Shown piece after piece: positions 63,999 through 64,000 of a stretch of 64,000 nucleotides of DNA. The first letter of the stretch is position 1. Each line of letters begins with the position of its first letter. Position numbers and translations under genes: made by a program. The stretch is from positions 62,001-126,000 of the forward strand of contig VANK01000005.1 in NCBI GenBank assembly GCA_008682415.1. The letters run 5' to 3'. The notes beneath the pieces are model-generated. The model saw only the letters and a program-made list of their open reading frames with translations, did no database searches and was not told the origin of the DNA. This DNA is from Acidobacteria bacterium AB60. Lineage in GTDB: Bacteria > Acidobacteriota > Terriglobia > Terriglobales > Acidobacteriaceae.

Positions 63999-64000
63999 TG

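Overview
The window is 64 kb of high-GC bacterial chromosome. It most likely comes from an acidobacterium of the Terriglobia/Acidobacteriaceae type. This is an inference from gene content and style: tandem S8 peptidases with C-terminal AMWGTS/ILWGT repeats, Sig-70_X6-like ECF sigma factors paired with PD40-type Ser/Thr kinases, DUF4397 lipoproteins, GH1 and GH12 glycosidases, and abundant intergenic hairpin and short tandem repeats. KdsB, OmpA and S8 secretion signals indicate a Gram-negative envelope. No complete mobile element, rRNA operon or CRISPR array is present; there is one tRNA, tRNA-Met(CAT).

Layout. 1-7 kb: end of an ABC-F ATPase, an OmpA-like protein, Tag glycosylase, a conserved protein of unknown function, a secreted metallo-beta-lactamase-fold hydrolase and PEP carboxylase. 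7-10 kb: glycerol operon glpK-glpD plus a UBP-type zinc finger. 10-16 kb: RecQ-family helicase, six-S1-domain protein and a secreted beta-helix-like protein. 15.7-18.2 kb: YggS, YggU and an M48-like protein without its zinc motif. 18.2-21.9 kb: ffh followed by a tightly coupled set made of an SMC/OLD-type ATPase, a putative PD-(D/E)XK protein and a thioredoxin-fold protein. This is the best candidate here for an undescribed (possibly defensive) system. 22-23.6 kb: RocA-type aldehyde dehydrogenase.

At about 23-24.8 kb the G/C bias of the + strand switches. To the left the + strand is C-rich, to the right G-rich, mostly regardless of gene direction. From there to about 50 kb the intergenic space is full of repeats: heptamer arrays, 9-mer GTGAAGAAG arrays placed between stop codons and terminators, and long hairpins whose stems differ but stay complementary. 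Genes in this part: GH1-like protein lacking its acid/base Glu, Sel1 protein, Na+/H+ antiporter, alpha/beta hydrolase, FKBP, pentapeptide protein, HemB, four-helix-bundle protein, esterase, Ser/Thr kinase, GH12, AzgA-type permease, DUF4397 lipoprotein, glutamine cyclotransferase, metF-ahcY with a divergent ArsR-methyltransferase fusion, a second ArsR protein and an SDR.

50-55 kb shows decay and transfer: an Lgt fragment abutting a radical-SAM C-terminal fragment, Ada, KdsB, then tRNA-Met followed by an integrase remnant and a frameshifted, AT-richer winged-helix/nuclease gene. 55-64 kb: a MASE1-PAS-GGDEF cyclase, a small secreted protein, an ECF sigma factor divergent from a PD40 Ser/Thr kinase, and two tandem S8 peptidases, the second cut by the window edge.
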